Below, in pieces: positions 1-11,882 of a DNA stretch of 64,000 bases. The notes beneath the pieces are model-generated. The model was given only the letters and a program-made list of their open reading frames with translations. It ran no database searches and was not told the origin of the DNA. The stretch covers positions 30,884,342 through 30,948,341 of the forward strand of contig CP136069.1 of assembly GCA_032622095.1 (NCBI GenBank). Reading direction: 5' to 3'. This stretch comes from Siphonodentalium dalli. Lineage: Eukaryota > Mollusca > Scaphopoda > Gadilida > Siphonodentaliidae. Each line of letters starts with the position of its first letter. Position 1 is the first letter of the stretch. A program made the translations under genes and the position numbers.

Positions 1-202
1 ATCTGTGCAGGAGATATCCCCTTACTAAAATTTACTAGAACTCCGGGGTGGAGACATACATTCGTGGGGCAGAGATGCTGATAACATGAAAATATGGCGG
101 GAGGGGGGGGGTACCAAATTTTAATTCAATAAGCAAACCATATGAGGGAATCAAGCCCCCAGGGACCCCTAATTCCCTTTTTGTGGGCCAATTTCAAGTA
201 AA

Positions 203-445
203 TAAGTACTGGAAAGCGACAAAAAGTGCGTCATTAATAACGCGCCGAAAACGACAAAATGTGCGCCGTTACGGTGCACTTTTTGTCGCTTTCGGCGTGC
301 CGAAAACGACAAAATGAGCGATATTAGCGCATGTTTTGTCGCTTTCAGATCTTCCGGCGCGGGCCGAAACAAAGCTAATGGCGCACATTTTGTCGCTTTC
401 GGCGCGTTACTAATGGCGCACTTTTTGTCGTTGCCATTAGCAAGT
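203..445. mobile_element. Foldback MITE with GCGACAAAATGTGCGCC motifs
   Basis: The two halves are inverted copies of each other: about 203-275 pairs with the reverse complement of about 378-440. Each half carries repeats built on GCGCCGAAARCGACAAAA and its complement, so smaller hairpins sit inside the large one. No coding capacity is visible; the 106-codon minus-strand reading frame here simply follows the repeat. Transposon class is not known. Confidence 0.6.
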
Positions 446-1219
446 GGCCCTAATAGGATTCCATAGTTTGAGCATCCTGGTTGTTCCATTGCAGCTCAAA
501 ACGGGCAGTATATTTTCTTGAGAATAACTTGCCTAATACTGAGTGTGCTTCTTTGTGGTTTGATAGGATCTATGCCATCTCTGTGGTTTGTAGGAAACCA
601 GATTTGATATCAGCATTCAACCTCAATTTCATAGTCATTAACTCTCAACAAGACATTTTAGAAACACAAATGATCAGTATATACAACCACAGCTATGGAT
701 AACTGGATGGTAGCCTTTCATAACCAATGAGTTTGTTTTCCACACATTGGTTGCTATTGGGCAAACTTTATTTCACCAGTGATTTTCCCAATTACTTCTA
801 TCTACTTTATGTAGAGCGAGTGCCTTGTAAACCTTTATTTACTAAATACTCATTGATGGGTAGTTCCCTTGTGAACAGTTCACATATTAATTTCAACATC
901 GTAGCTTGAACTATTATCTGAATATTTGCCACTAATGAATAGTATTTATTTTTATCTATTGTTTTAGATTGTTTTATCAATTCGCATGTCTGTTGTCTGT
1001 TTATATTTTCAAGTATCCCTACAAATATATAATAAATAATTCCAACATACTTTTATAACTAAATGGAAAATTCATTTAGCAAAGAAAGGGTTTACCTTCA
1101 ACATGACCACCTGCTCTAACACAGAACTGCAATTTTTAGTGTGAATGCTCCAATAGATTATTTTTGGTCCATTTCACTCTTCCTTTACGAATGAGTTCTC
1201 TCATCCAGTTATAAACAGA
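446..1219. other. AT-rich non-coding stretch with a MITE remnant
   Basis: No gene is seen. Around 840-1030 the sequence resembles the dispersed TTAA-MITE family found in the cadherin introns: it shares the TACTCATTGATG..GTAGTTCCCTT motif and a TCTGTTGTCTGTTTATATTTTC-like segment. It is probably an old, partial copy. Confidence 0.4.
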
Positions 1220-1662
1220 TCTGGAAATAAGGTGCCGGACAATTGCAGAATGAGGTTCCCAGAGGGTGAATTTAGTGATGCTATCACGCACAGTGGGTTA
1301 GCATCGCCAAATTCAACCTCTGGGGACCTCATTCTGCATGGCCTCATCTGCTATGGGAGATCTAGACTCAGATTTAAGTTCCCAGATGGTGAATATTGTG
1401 ATGTGCACCCATTGGGAACCTCGATTATGCAATGTGTCATCTGCTAATTTGCGATATAGAGAAACTAAACTAAAAAAGAAAATCTTTGCGAAGACATTTC
1501 TAAAGAAACTAATTTGACAATAAAGATACTTTCGAGAGAAGATGAGGCCTAAGCAGAATGAGGTCCACAGAGGGTTAATTTGGTGATACTAGCGTGGGGC
1601 AGCGTCACTAAATTTACCCACTGGGGACCTCATTCTGCAAATGTATAGCACCTTATTCTCAG
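1220..1662. mobile_element. MITE whose terminal inverted repeats are themselves hairpins
   Basis: The left end (about 1220-1345) and right end (about 1550-1662) are inverted copies: GCAGAATGAGGTYCCCAG on the left and its complement on the right, with related outer flanks (AATAAGGTGC / GCACCTTATT). Each end alone is also a foldback, because GAATGAGGTCCCCAGAGGG is followed by its own inverted copy CCTCTGGGGACCTCATTC. A related copy lies at about 49440-49570. A 71-codon plus-strand frame over this region is a product of the repeat and not a gene. Confidence 0.7.
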
Positions 1663-2722
1663 ACCTGGGTATAAAAGTAAATTTTGGAAGAGATTATTAT
1701 TTATCTGAATCGGTGTTGAGGAAATACAAGCAGACGACCGACAAACAGACAATACAAATGTAGAAGGATTCCAATTAATTGGTGGGAATTTTTCAGAGAA
1801 TAAGTTTATTACATATCCAACTATGAATACCACATGATCGCATACTTTCCTAGGTGTGTGGTAATTTTCAATACCAGCACATGTGCTAATCTGTGTCGGA
1901 CTATTTTATGGAGTAGCTAGACTGGTTCGCGATGTTACTATTTTTAGCAACAATAATTTCAATTCAATTCATATCTGGGGAAAACCCGAAGGTCAAGGAA
2001 ATGCGGCAGTTTCAAAACAAAATCACACACTCCCGAACAAATAGATAATAAAAATGCAATGTAACTCTATGCCAAATAATAGTGATCCTTGGAATTTTTC
2101 TCCAAAATGATTAATCATGTTGACATTATTATTAGGCATCTGAGACTATGAGAGTACCAGAATACGTCACAAAATTATACGTTTTGTGAGTAGCACAAAA
2201 TAAAACAAAACAAACATTAATTACCTTTTAAGTTCTGGTCGATTTGTTGACACAGTATATTGCATTCATGTGAATCAACGACCATTCATAGTATTTTGTT
2301 ATTTTCCATTTAAAGTGAATGAATTCCTTGAAATATCCTAGGTGTGACCTAGTTTCACTTTCACCAATTTCCTACTTTCAGCATCGAAATGTCAAATAAC
2401 AATTTAAATCCAGGATTGAAGAGCAAGTTGGTTTTTGATGCCAATGGTCGGTATATATTCTTTAACACAAAACACGACTTTATGTGAAGTTTGACGATAC
2501 AAATCAGTTGAATTAAACACAATTATAACACATTTCGGACACCAGGTGAAGTATAAACAAAATTCGCCAGTAAGTCAGTTTCTAGAGTTCCTTGAATCGA
2601 TAGACTGGTTCCTTGGATTGTAACTGACAATAACCCTTTGCGTTGAAAAAGAATACTAATGAGGCATTTTTTTTGGCAATAAATATCGAAATTAATTGAC
2701 ATTATAGTTGTATGGGGAGATA
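1663..2722. other. Flank of the giant element; no gene recognised
   Basis: About 1670-1830 looks like a reverse-oriented, decayed copy of the intronic TTAA-MITE family (it shares the GTCTGTTTGTCGGTCGTCTGC-like segment when read on the minus strand). The remainder is AT-rich unique sequence. A short open stretch after a TTTCAG at about 2380 has no good donor and was not accepted as an exon. Confidence 0.4.
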
Positions 2723-3108
2723 TGTAATAGATATAGAACCGTCTTCGTGTTTGTTTTTGTAAATGATAACCGCACTCGATAGCCGGCAGAGTGATACCAC
2801 TTGTGCCGTTCCGGTGTAACACGTCATCTCCCCCCCCCCAGGATATCTTCCCCCGCGGGGGAAGATATCCTAGGATATCTCCCCCCCCCCACCCTGGATA
2901 TCTTCCCCCCCATGTACGACTAAAAAATAATTTCACTCATTTGATATCGTTTGGTTCTGAAATGGCCAGAAAAATGTTTTTTGAGATTAAAATTATTATT
3001 AATTTTTTTTTATTTAAAAAAAAAAAGTGACAAAATTATTGTTTTCACGAATTTGATTTGTCTTTTTTTTTTCTTTCAAATGTCCAGGCTTGGATATTCC
3101 ACCACCCC
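2723..3108 (+). repeat. Left non-tandem tip of the giant inverted repeat
   Basis: Inverted copy of 28175-28530. It contains several short hairpins built on GGATATCTTCCCC and its complement; at 2842-2870 the palindrome GATATCTTCCCCCGCGGGGG continues into its complement. About 80 bp following TTTGTTTTT at about 2759 (up to the first C run) have no counterpart in the right tip. Confidence 0.75.
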
Positions 3109-6100
3109 CACCCAGCACCTACATGACAAAAAAATCATCTTATGGTTTTATCGCTTATTTTGCTTTATATATTCATGAGTCAGGGTTTGGGGTGGGGGGA
3201 AGATGTCCAGGTCAGGATATCTCCCCCCCCCCACCCAGCACCTACATGACAAAAAAATAATCTTATGGTTTTATCGCTCGTTTTGCTTTATATAGTCAAG
3301 AAACAGCGAGAAATTAACTTCTTCTGAGAACAAGTTGTTGGGTCAGGGTTTGGGGTGGGGGGGGGGGGGGAAGATGTCCAGGTCAGGATATCTTCCCCCC
3401 CACCCAGCACCTACATGACAAAAAAATAATCTTATGGTTTTATCGCTCGTTTTGCTTTATATAGTCATGAAACAACGAGAAATTAACTTCTTCTGAGAAC
3501 AAGTTGTTTGAGTCAGGGTTTGGGGTGGGGGGGAAGATGTCCAGGTCAGGATATTCCCCCCCCCCCACCCAGCACCTACATGACAAAAAAATAATCTTAT
3601 GGTTTTATCGCTCGTTTTGCTTTATATAGTCATGAAACAGCGAGAAATTAACTTCTTCTGAGAACAAGTTGTTTGAGTCAGGGTTTGGGGTGGGGGGGGA
3701 AAATGTCCAGGTCAGGATATCTTCCCCCCCCCCCACCCAGCACCTACATGACAAAAAAATAATCTTATGGTTTTATCGCTTGTTTTGCTTTATATAGTCA
3801 TGAAACAGCGAGAAATTAACTTCTTCTGAGAACAAGTTTTTTGAGTCAGGGTTTGGGTGGGAGGGGAAGATGTCCAGGTCAATATATCTCCCCCCCCCCC
3901 ACCCAGCACCTACATGACAAAAAAATTATCTTATGGTTTTATCGCTCGTTTTGCTTTATATAGTCATGAAACAGCGAGAAATTAACTTCTTCTGACAACA
4001 ACTTGTTTGAGTCAGGGTTTGGGGTGGGGGGGAAGATGTCCAGGTCAGGATATCTCCCCCCCCCCCACCCAGCACCTACATGACAAAAAAATAATCTTAT
4101 GGTTTTAGCGCTTGTTTTGCTTTATATAGTCATGAAACAGCGAGAAATTAACTTCTTCTTAGAACAAGTTGTTTGAGTCAGGGTTTGGGGTGGGGGGGGG
4201 GGGAGATGTCCAGGTCAGGATATTTCCCCCCCCCCAGCACCTACATGACAAAAAAATAATCTTATGGTTTTATTGCTTGTTTTGCTTTATATAGTCATGA
4301 AACAGCGAGAAATTAACTTCTTCTGAGAACAAGTTGTTTGAGTCAGGGTTTGGGGTGGGGGGGGGGAGATGTCCAGGTCAGGATATCTTCCCCCCCCCAC
4401 CCAGCACCTACATGACAAAAAAATTATCTTATGGTTTTATTGCTTGTTTTGCTTTATATAGTCATGAAACAGCGAGAAATTAACTTCTTCTGAGAACAAG
4501 TTTTTTGAGTCAGGGTTTGGGTGGGGGGGGGGGGGAAGATGTCCAGGTTAGAGATCTTCCCCCCCCACCCAGCACCTACATGACAAAAAAATAATCTTAT
4601 GGTTTTATCGCTCGTTTTTGCTTTATATAGTCATGAAACAGCGAGAAATTAACTTCTTCTGAGAACAAGTTGTTTGAGTCAGGGTTTGGGGTGGGGGGGG
4701 GGGGGGGGGGAAATGTCCAGGTCAGGATATCTTCCCCCCCCGCACCCAGCACCTACATGACAAAAAAATTATCTTATGGTTTTATTGCTTGTTTTGCTTT
4801 ATATAGTCACGAAACAGCGAGAAATTAACTTCTTCTGAGAACAAGTTTTTTGAGTCAGGGTTTGGGTGGGGGGGGGGGGGGTGGGGGAAATGTCCAGGTC
4901 AGGATATCTTCCCCCCCACCCAGCACCTACATGACAAAAAAATAATCTTATGGTTTTATCGCTCGTTTCGCTCGTTTTGCTTTATATAGTCATGAAACAG
5001 CGAGAAATTAACTTCTTCTGAGAACAAGTTGTTTGAGTCAGGGTTTGGGGTGGGGGGGGGGGGGGGAAATGTCCAGGTCAGGATATCTTCCCCCCCCCCC
5101 CACCCAGCACCTACATGACAAAAAAATAATCTTATGGTTTTATCGCTCGTTTTGCTTTATATAGTCATGAAACAGCGAGAAATTAACTTCTTCTGAGAAC
5201 AAGTTTTTTGAGTCAGGGTTTGGGTGGGGGGGGGGGGGAAATGTCCAGGTCAGGATATCTTCCCCCCCACCCAGCACCTACATGACAAAAAAATAATCTT
5301 ATGGTTTTATTGCTTGTTTTGCTTTATATAGTCATGAAACAGCGAGAAATTAACTTCTTCTGAGAACAAGTTATTTGAGTCAGGGTTTGGTGGGGGGAAG
5401 ATGTCCAGGTCAGGATATCTTCCCCCCCCCCCCCACCCAGCACCTACATGACAAAAAATAATCTTATGGTTTTATTGCTTGTTTTGCTTTATATAGTCAT
5501 GAAACAGCGAGAAATTAACTTCTTCTGAGAACAAGTTTTTTGAGTCAGGGTTTGGGTGGGGGGGGGGGGGAAGATGTCCAGGTCAGGATATTTCCCCCCC
5601 CCCACCCAGCACCTACATGACAAAAAAATAATCTTATGGTTTTATCGCTCGTTTTGCTTTATATAGTCATGAAACAGCGAGAAATTAACTTCTTCTGAGA
5701 ACAAGTTGTTTGAGTCAGGGTTTGGGGTGGGGGGGGGGGGAAGATGTCCAGGTCAGGATATCTCCCCCCCCCACCCAGCACCTACATGACAAAAAAAATT
5801 TCTTATGGTTTTATTGCTTGTTTTGCTTTATATAGTCATGAAACAGCGAGAAATTAACTTCTTCTGAGAACAAGTTTTTTGAGTCAGGGTTTGGGTGGGG
5901 GGGGGGGGGGAAGATGTCCAGGTCAGGATATCTTCCCCCCCCCACCCAGCACCTACATGACAAAAAAATAATCTTATGGTTTTATCGCTCGTTTTGCTTT
6001 ATATAGTCATGAAACAGCGAGAAATTAACTTCTTCTGAGAACAAGTTGTTTGAGTCAGGGGTTGGGGTGGGGGCCCTGGGGGGGGGGGGGAAGATGTCCA

Positions 6101-9100
6101 GGTCAGGATATCTCCCCCCCCCCCCACCCAGCACCTACATGACAAAAAAATAATCTTATGGTTTTATTGCTTGTTTTGCTTTATATAGTCATGAAACAGC
6201 GAGAAATTAACTTCTTCTGAGAACAAGTTTTTTGAGTCAGGGTTTGGGTGGGGGGGGGAAGATGTCCAGGTCAGGATATCTTCCCCCCCACCCAGCACCT
6301 ACATGACAAAAAAATAATCTTATGGTTTTATCGCTCGTTTTGCTTTATATAGTCATGAAACAGCGAGAAATTAACTTCTTCTGAGAACAAGTTGTTTGAG
6401 TCAGGGTTTGGGGTGGGGGGAAGATGTGCAGGTCAGGATATCTCCCCCCCCCCCCCCCCCCACCCAGCACCTACATGACAAAAAAATATTCTTATGGTTT
6501 TATCGCTCGTTTTGCTTTATATAGTCATGAAACAGCGAGAAATTAACTTCTTCTGACAACAAGTTGTTTGAGTCAGGGTTTGGGGTGGGGGGGAAGATGT
6601 CCAGGTCAGGATATCTTCCCCCCCACCCAGCACCTACATGACAAAAAAATAATCTTATGGTTTTATTGCTTGTTTTGCTTTATATAGTCATGAAACAGCG
6701 AGAAATTAACTTCTTCTGAGAACAAGTTGTTTGAGTCAGGGTTTGGGGTGGGGGGGGGGAAATGTCCAGGTCAGGATATCTTCCCCCCCCCCCACCCAGC
6801 ACCTACATGACAAAAAAATAATCTTATGGTTTTATTGCTTGTTTTGCTTTATATAGTCATGAAACAGCGAGAAATTAACTTCTTCTGAGAACAAGTTGTT
6901 TGAGTCAGGGTTTGGGGTGGGGGGGGGGGAAGATGTCCAGGTCAGGATATCTTCCCCCCCCACCCAGCACCTACATGACAAAAAAATAATCTTATGGTTT
7001 TATTGCTTGTTTTGCTTTATATAGTCATGAAACAGCGAGAAATTAACTTCTTCTGAGAACAAGTTTTTTGAGTCAGGGTTTGGGTGGGGGGGGAAGATGT
7101 CCAGGTCAGGATATCTTCCCCCCACCCAGCACCTACATGACAAAAAAATAATCTTATGGTTTTATCGCTCGTTTTGCTTTATATAGTAATGAAACAGCGA
7201 GAAATTAACTTCTTCTGAGAACAAGTTGTTTGAGTCAGGGTTTGGGGTGGGGGGGGGGGGAGATGTCCAGGTCAGGATATCTCCCCCCCCCCCCCACCCA
7301 GCACCTACATGACAAAAAAATAATCTTATGGTTTTATCGCTTGTTTTGCTTTATATAGTCATAAAACAGCGAGAAATTCACTTCTTCTGAGAACAAGTTT
7401 TTTGAGTCAGGGTTTGGGTGGGGGGGGGGGAAGATGTCCAGGTCAGGATATCTTCCCCGCCCACCCAGCACCTACATGACAAAAAAATAATCTTATGGTT
7501 TTATCGCTCGTTTAGCTTTATATAGTCAAGAAACAGCGAGAAATTAACTTCTTCTGAGAACAAGTTGTTTGAGTCAGGGTTTGGGGTGGGGGGGGGAAAT
7601 GTCCAGGTCAGGATATCTCCCCCCCCCCCCCACCCAGCACCTACGTGACAAAAAAATAATCTTATGGTTTTATCGCTCGTTTTGCTTTATATAGTCATGA
7701 AACAGCGAGAAATTAACTTCTTCTGAGAACAAGTTGTTTGAGTCAGGGTTTGGGGTGGGGGGAAGATGTCCAGGTCAGGATATCTTCCCCCCCCCCCCAC
7801 CCAGCACCTACATGACAAAAAAATAATCTTATGGTTTTATCGCTCGTTTTGCTTTATATAGTCATGAAACAGCGAGAAATTAACTTCTTCTGACAACAAG
7901 TTGTTTGAGTCAGGGTTTGGGGTGGGGGGGGGGGAAGATGTCCAGGTCGGGATATCTTCCCCCCCACCCAGCACCTACATGACAAAAAAATAATCTTATG
8001 GTTTTATTGCTTGTTTTGCTTTATATAGTCATGAAACAGCGAGAAATTAACTTCTTCTGAGAACAAGTTATTTGAGTCAGGGTTTGGGTGGGGGGAAGAT
8101 GTCCAGGTCAGGATATCTTCCCCCCCCCACCCAGCACTTACATGACAAAAAATAATCTTATGGTTTTATCGCTCGTTTTGCTTTATATAGTCATGAAACA
8201 GCGAGAAATTAACTTCTTCTGAGAACAAGTTGTTTGAGTCAGGGTTTGGGGTGGGGGGGGGGGAAGATGTCCAGGTCAGGATATCTTCCCCCCCCCCACC
8301 CAGCACCTACATGACAAAAAAATAATCTTATGGTTTTATTGCTTGTTTTGCTTTATATAGTCATGAAACAGCGAGAAATTAACTTCTTCTGAGAACAAGT
8401 TGTTTGAGTCAGGGTTTGGGGTGGGGGGGGGGAAGATGTCCAGGTCAGGATATCTTCCCCCCCACCCAGCACCTACATGACAAAAAAATAATCTTATGGT
8501 TTTATTGCTTGTTTTGCTTTATATAGTCATGAAACAGCGATAAATTAACTTCTTCTGAGAACAAGTTTTTTGAGTCAGGGTTTGGGTGGGGGGGGGGGGG
8601 GAAATGTCCAGGTCAGGATATCTTCCCCCCACCCAGCACCTACATGACAAAAAAATAATCTTATGGTTTTATCGCTCGTTTTGCTTTATATAGTCATGAA
8701 ACAGCGAGAAATTAACTTCTTCTGAGAACAAGTTGTTTGAGTCAGGGTTTGGGGTGGGGGGGGGGGAGATGTCCAGGTCAGGATATCTCCCCCCCCCCCC
8801 CCCACCCAGCACCTACATGACAAAAAAATAATCTTATGGTTTTATCGCTTGTTTTGCTTTATATAGTCATAAAACAGCGAGAAATTCACTTCTTCTGAGA
8901 ACAAGTTTTTTGAGTCAGGGTTTGGGTGGGGGGGGGGAAGATGTCCAGGTCAGGATATCTTCCCCCGCCCACCCAGCACCTACATGACAAAAAAATAATC
9001 TTATGGTTTTATCGCTCGTTTTGCTTTATATAGTCAAGAAACAGCGAGAAATTAACTTCTTCTGAGAACAAGTTGTTTGAGTCAGGGTTTGGGGTTGGGG

Positions 9101-10135
9101 GGGGGGGAAATGTCCAGGTCAGGATATCTCCCCCCCCCCCCCCCACCCAGCACCTACATGACAAAAAAATAATCTTATGGTTTTATCGCTTGTTTTGCTT
9201 TATATAGTCATAAAACAGCGAGAAATTAACTTCTTCTGAGAACAAGTTATTTGAGTCAGGGTTTGGGTGGGGGGAAGATGTCCAGGTCAGGATATCTTCC
9301 CCCCCACCCAGCACCTACATGACAAAAAAATAATCTTATGGTTTTATTGCTTGTTTTGCTTTATATAGTCATGAAACAGCGAGAAATTAACTTCTTCTGA
9401 GAACAAGTTATTTGAGTCAGGGTTTGGGTGGGGGGAAGATGTCCAGGTCAGGATATCTTCCCCCCCCCCACCCAGCACTTACATGACAAAAAATAATCTT
9501 ATGGTTTTATCGCTCGTTTTGCTTTATATAGTCATGAAACAGCGAGAAATTAACTTCTTCTGAGAACAAGTTGTTTGAGTCAGGGTTTGGGGTGGGGGGG
9601 GGGGAGATGTCCAGGTCAGGATATCTTCCCCCCCCCCCCCCACCCAGCACCTACATGACAAAAAAATAATCTTATGGTTTTATTGCTTGTTTTGCTTTAT
9701 ATAGTCATGAAACAGCGAGAAATTAACTTCTTCTGAGAACAAGTTGTTTGAGTCAGGGTTTGGGGTGGGGGGGGAGATGTCCAGGTCAGGATATCTTCCC
9801 CCCCCCCCACCCAGCACCTACATGACAAAAAAATAATCTTATGGTTTTATTGCTTGTTTTGCTTTATACAGTCATGAAACAGCGAGAAATTAACTTCTTC
9901 TGAGAACAAGTTTTTTGAGTCAGGGTTTGGGTGGGGGGGGGGAGATGTCCAGGTCAGGATATCTTCCCCCCACCCAGCACCTACATGACAAAAAAATAAT
10001 CTTATGGTTTTTTCGCTCGTTTTGCTTTATATAGTAATGAAACAGCGAGAAATTAACTTCTTCTGAGAACAAGTTGTTTGAGTCAGGGTTTGGGGTGGGG
10101 GGGGGGAAGATGTCCAGGTCAGGATATCTCCCCCC
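3109..10135 (+). repeat. Left satellite array, ~165-bp unit, about 42 copies
   Basis: Head-to-tail units of about 165 bp, each reading CACCCAGCACCTACATGAC, an A/T-rich centre with TTATGGTTTTATYGCTYG and GAAACAGCGAGAAATTAACT, then TGAGTCAGGGTTTGGG, a G run of roughly 5-20, AGATGTCCAGGTCAGGATAT and a C run. Variants with CGCTCG/AAGTTGTTTG and TTGCTTG/AAGTTTTTTG tend to alternate. Longer blocks also recur: the TCCCCGCCC variant appears at about 7450 and again at about 8960. No coding sequence. Confidence 0.95.
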
Positions 10136-10410
10136 ACCCAGTCATAGATGTTATAGATATGCTCACACTAGGCAGTATGTCACAAGGGGTATGCACTGGG
10201 TGATAGTCCATCTCTTGTTTTATATAGACATGAAACAGCAAGAAATTTATTGTGAGAAATATTTTTTTTAGTCAGAATTAAGGGGGTGGGTGGAAATGTC
10301 CAGATATTTCATCTAATGTTTTTCTCTTGTTATCTGCTTCAAATACAGCACAGTTACGAGAAATTCAATCAACTGTTTAAAGCTTAGGTGGAGTTAATTT
10401 AGGTGGGGAG
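10136..10410 (+). repeat. Decayed satellite units at the inner edge of the left array
   Basis: About 10136-10310 still aligns with a full unit (TTGTTTTATATAGACATGAAACAGCAAGAAATT, split here for reference: TTGTTTTATATAGACATG then AAACAGCAAGAAATT) but has lost most identity and both homopolymer runs. 10320-10410 holds fainter traces such as ACGAGAAATTCAATC. Inner units are thus older or no longer homogenised. Confidence 0.6.
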
Positions 10411-11431
10411 ATGGATAGATATAGTCAAAATGTAGTAAAAAGCACGATGGGGTGACTTTATAGAGATTTTTGGTTTGGTTATTGATGGATGGTGTTGGGA
10501 AAGATGGAGGATGGGTAATGAAAGGGACACATCCCTAACCCTGGCTTTCTTACTCAACTCAATTTACGTCTGGATTTGTTGGATTGGGGTGTAAGTTTGG
10601 GGAGATTGAATTGAAATATGTGTTGACATGATTAAGGATGAAGATAAATAACTGCAAACTTTAGATATATTTATTTAATATATTACTATACTCATATACA
10701 AGAGAGTGTTGAAACAGTAACAATGTGTACAAGCAGAAACATTGACAAAAATTACACCAACAAGCAAAAAGAAAAAAAAATGAACAAACAACAATGGGAT
10801 GCAGTATTCCATGAAAAACTTAATGTAAACATATTTTATTCCAATCATAATAACATATATACATTTGACAAAGTGTTGACAATAAAAACAGAATAGGATA
10901 AATGATTGTTGAAAAACTTGCCCTGTTTTAAAACCCCTGTTTCAGAAGAAACAACATAATTAACATTTATTCTTATGTTTATGATGTTTTGGTTTTGGTT
11001 AATAGTTTTCATTATAGTTTTGCTATTCATACCTCAGAAATTATTTTTTATCTCAATTTTTGATTCAGTTATTTGGATCTCAAAATCTCAATGCATAAAG
11101 GAATAACTACCAAAATTACTGCTAATGTAACATTAATAGTAGATATAGTAGTTATCAGGAAGCTTCACTGTGAAATGGGAAGAAGTGCTTATCTGATTTT
11201 TCTCAGTTTGGTAGCAATATCTTTGATACATTAAACATATGAGGGGGGGGGGGGTTATCAGCAAAGACACATATCAGAAATTGCAAATACCACTGTTCAA
11301 ATATGATTCAGACATATGTTTTGGATGCTCAATGATTGTGAGTTTACTAAACACCTAAATGCAAGTGGAATAAAATCTGTATTACTGTACTGTAATTTTT
11401 GCATAAAAATTCCCTCAATGTTTTCATAAAA
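10411..11431. other. Interior of the giant element, 3' of the integrase gene
   Basis: AT-rich sequence with no recognisable gene. The frames present are short and lack family features. I found no clear poly(A) signal for the minus-strand gene in the first few hundred bases below its stop codon. Confidence 0.4.
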
Positions 11432-11757
11432 ATGTAAGGTACTCAATCCGATCAGAGGGTCCTAAATTACTATTTCTTTGGCTTGGGGGGGTAAAAAATA
11501 TTTGATTTGAGTCGAGGAACCCACCCATCAAAGCTCAGAGTGATTAGATATTGATGTTTGAAGTTTGCTGTTTCTATTGTATAGTAACCACTTGATTTTC
11601 GAATTATCAATAGAAACAGAAAATTTCAAACATCGATATCTAATCACTCTGAGATTTGATGGGTGGGTTCCTCGACTTGAATCAAATATTTTTTACCCCC
11701 AACGCCAAAGAAATAGTAATTTAGAAGCATCTGATCAGATTGAGTACCTTTAAACTC
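11432..11757. mobile_element. Foldback MITE, GTACTCAATCCGATCAG family
   Basis: A near-perfect palindrome: 11438-11571 pairs with 11619-11750 around a short loop. It runs from AAGGTACTCAATC to GATTGAGTACCTT. Longer relatives lie at 45471-45915, 56968-57345 and 59393-59820. This copy sits just downstream (minus strand) of the integrase stop codon. Confidence 0.75.
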
Positions 11758-11882
11758 TTACATTTGGAGCCAATTGTGAAAGGACAACCTGCCACATCAG
11801 AATGAGCAAACATTTCAAGATGATAAAATATGCTATTTACTATTTCATGAATGATGAACTTGAATGAAGTTCCTACTCTACT

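Noticed and set aside
2375-2490. Open stretch after TTTCAG reading LNPGLKSKLVFDANG, considered as an upstream cadherin exon
   Set aside because: No consensus donor (GTCGGT), very short, and its exit phase does not fit exon a at 28873.
2791-3178. Overlapping 75-137-codon frames in both orientations
   Set aside because: They run through the inverted-repeat tip and homopolymer tracts; composition and repetition explain them.
3109-10135. CRISPR-like array
   Set aside because: Units are contiguous ~165-bp satellites with no unique spacers, in a eukaryotic context.
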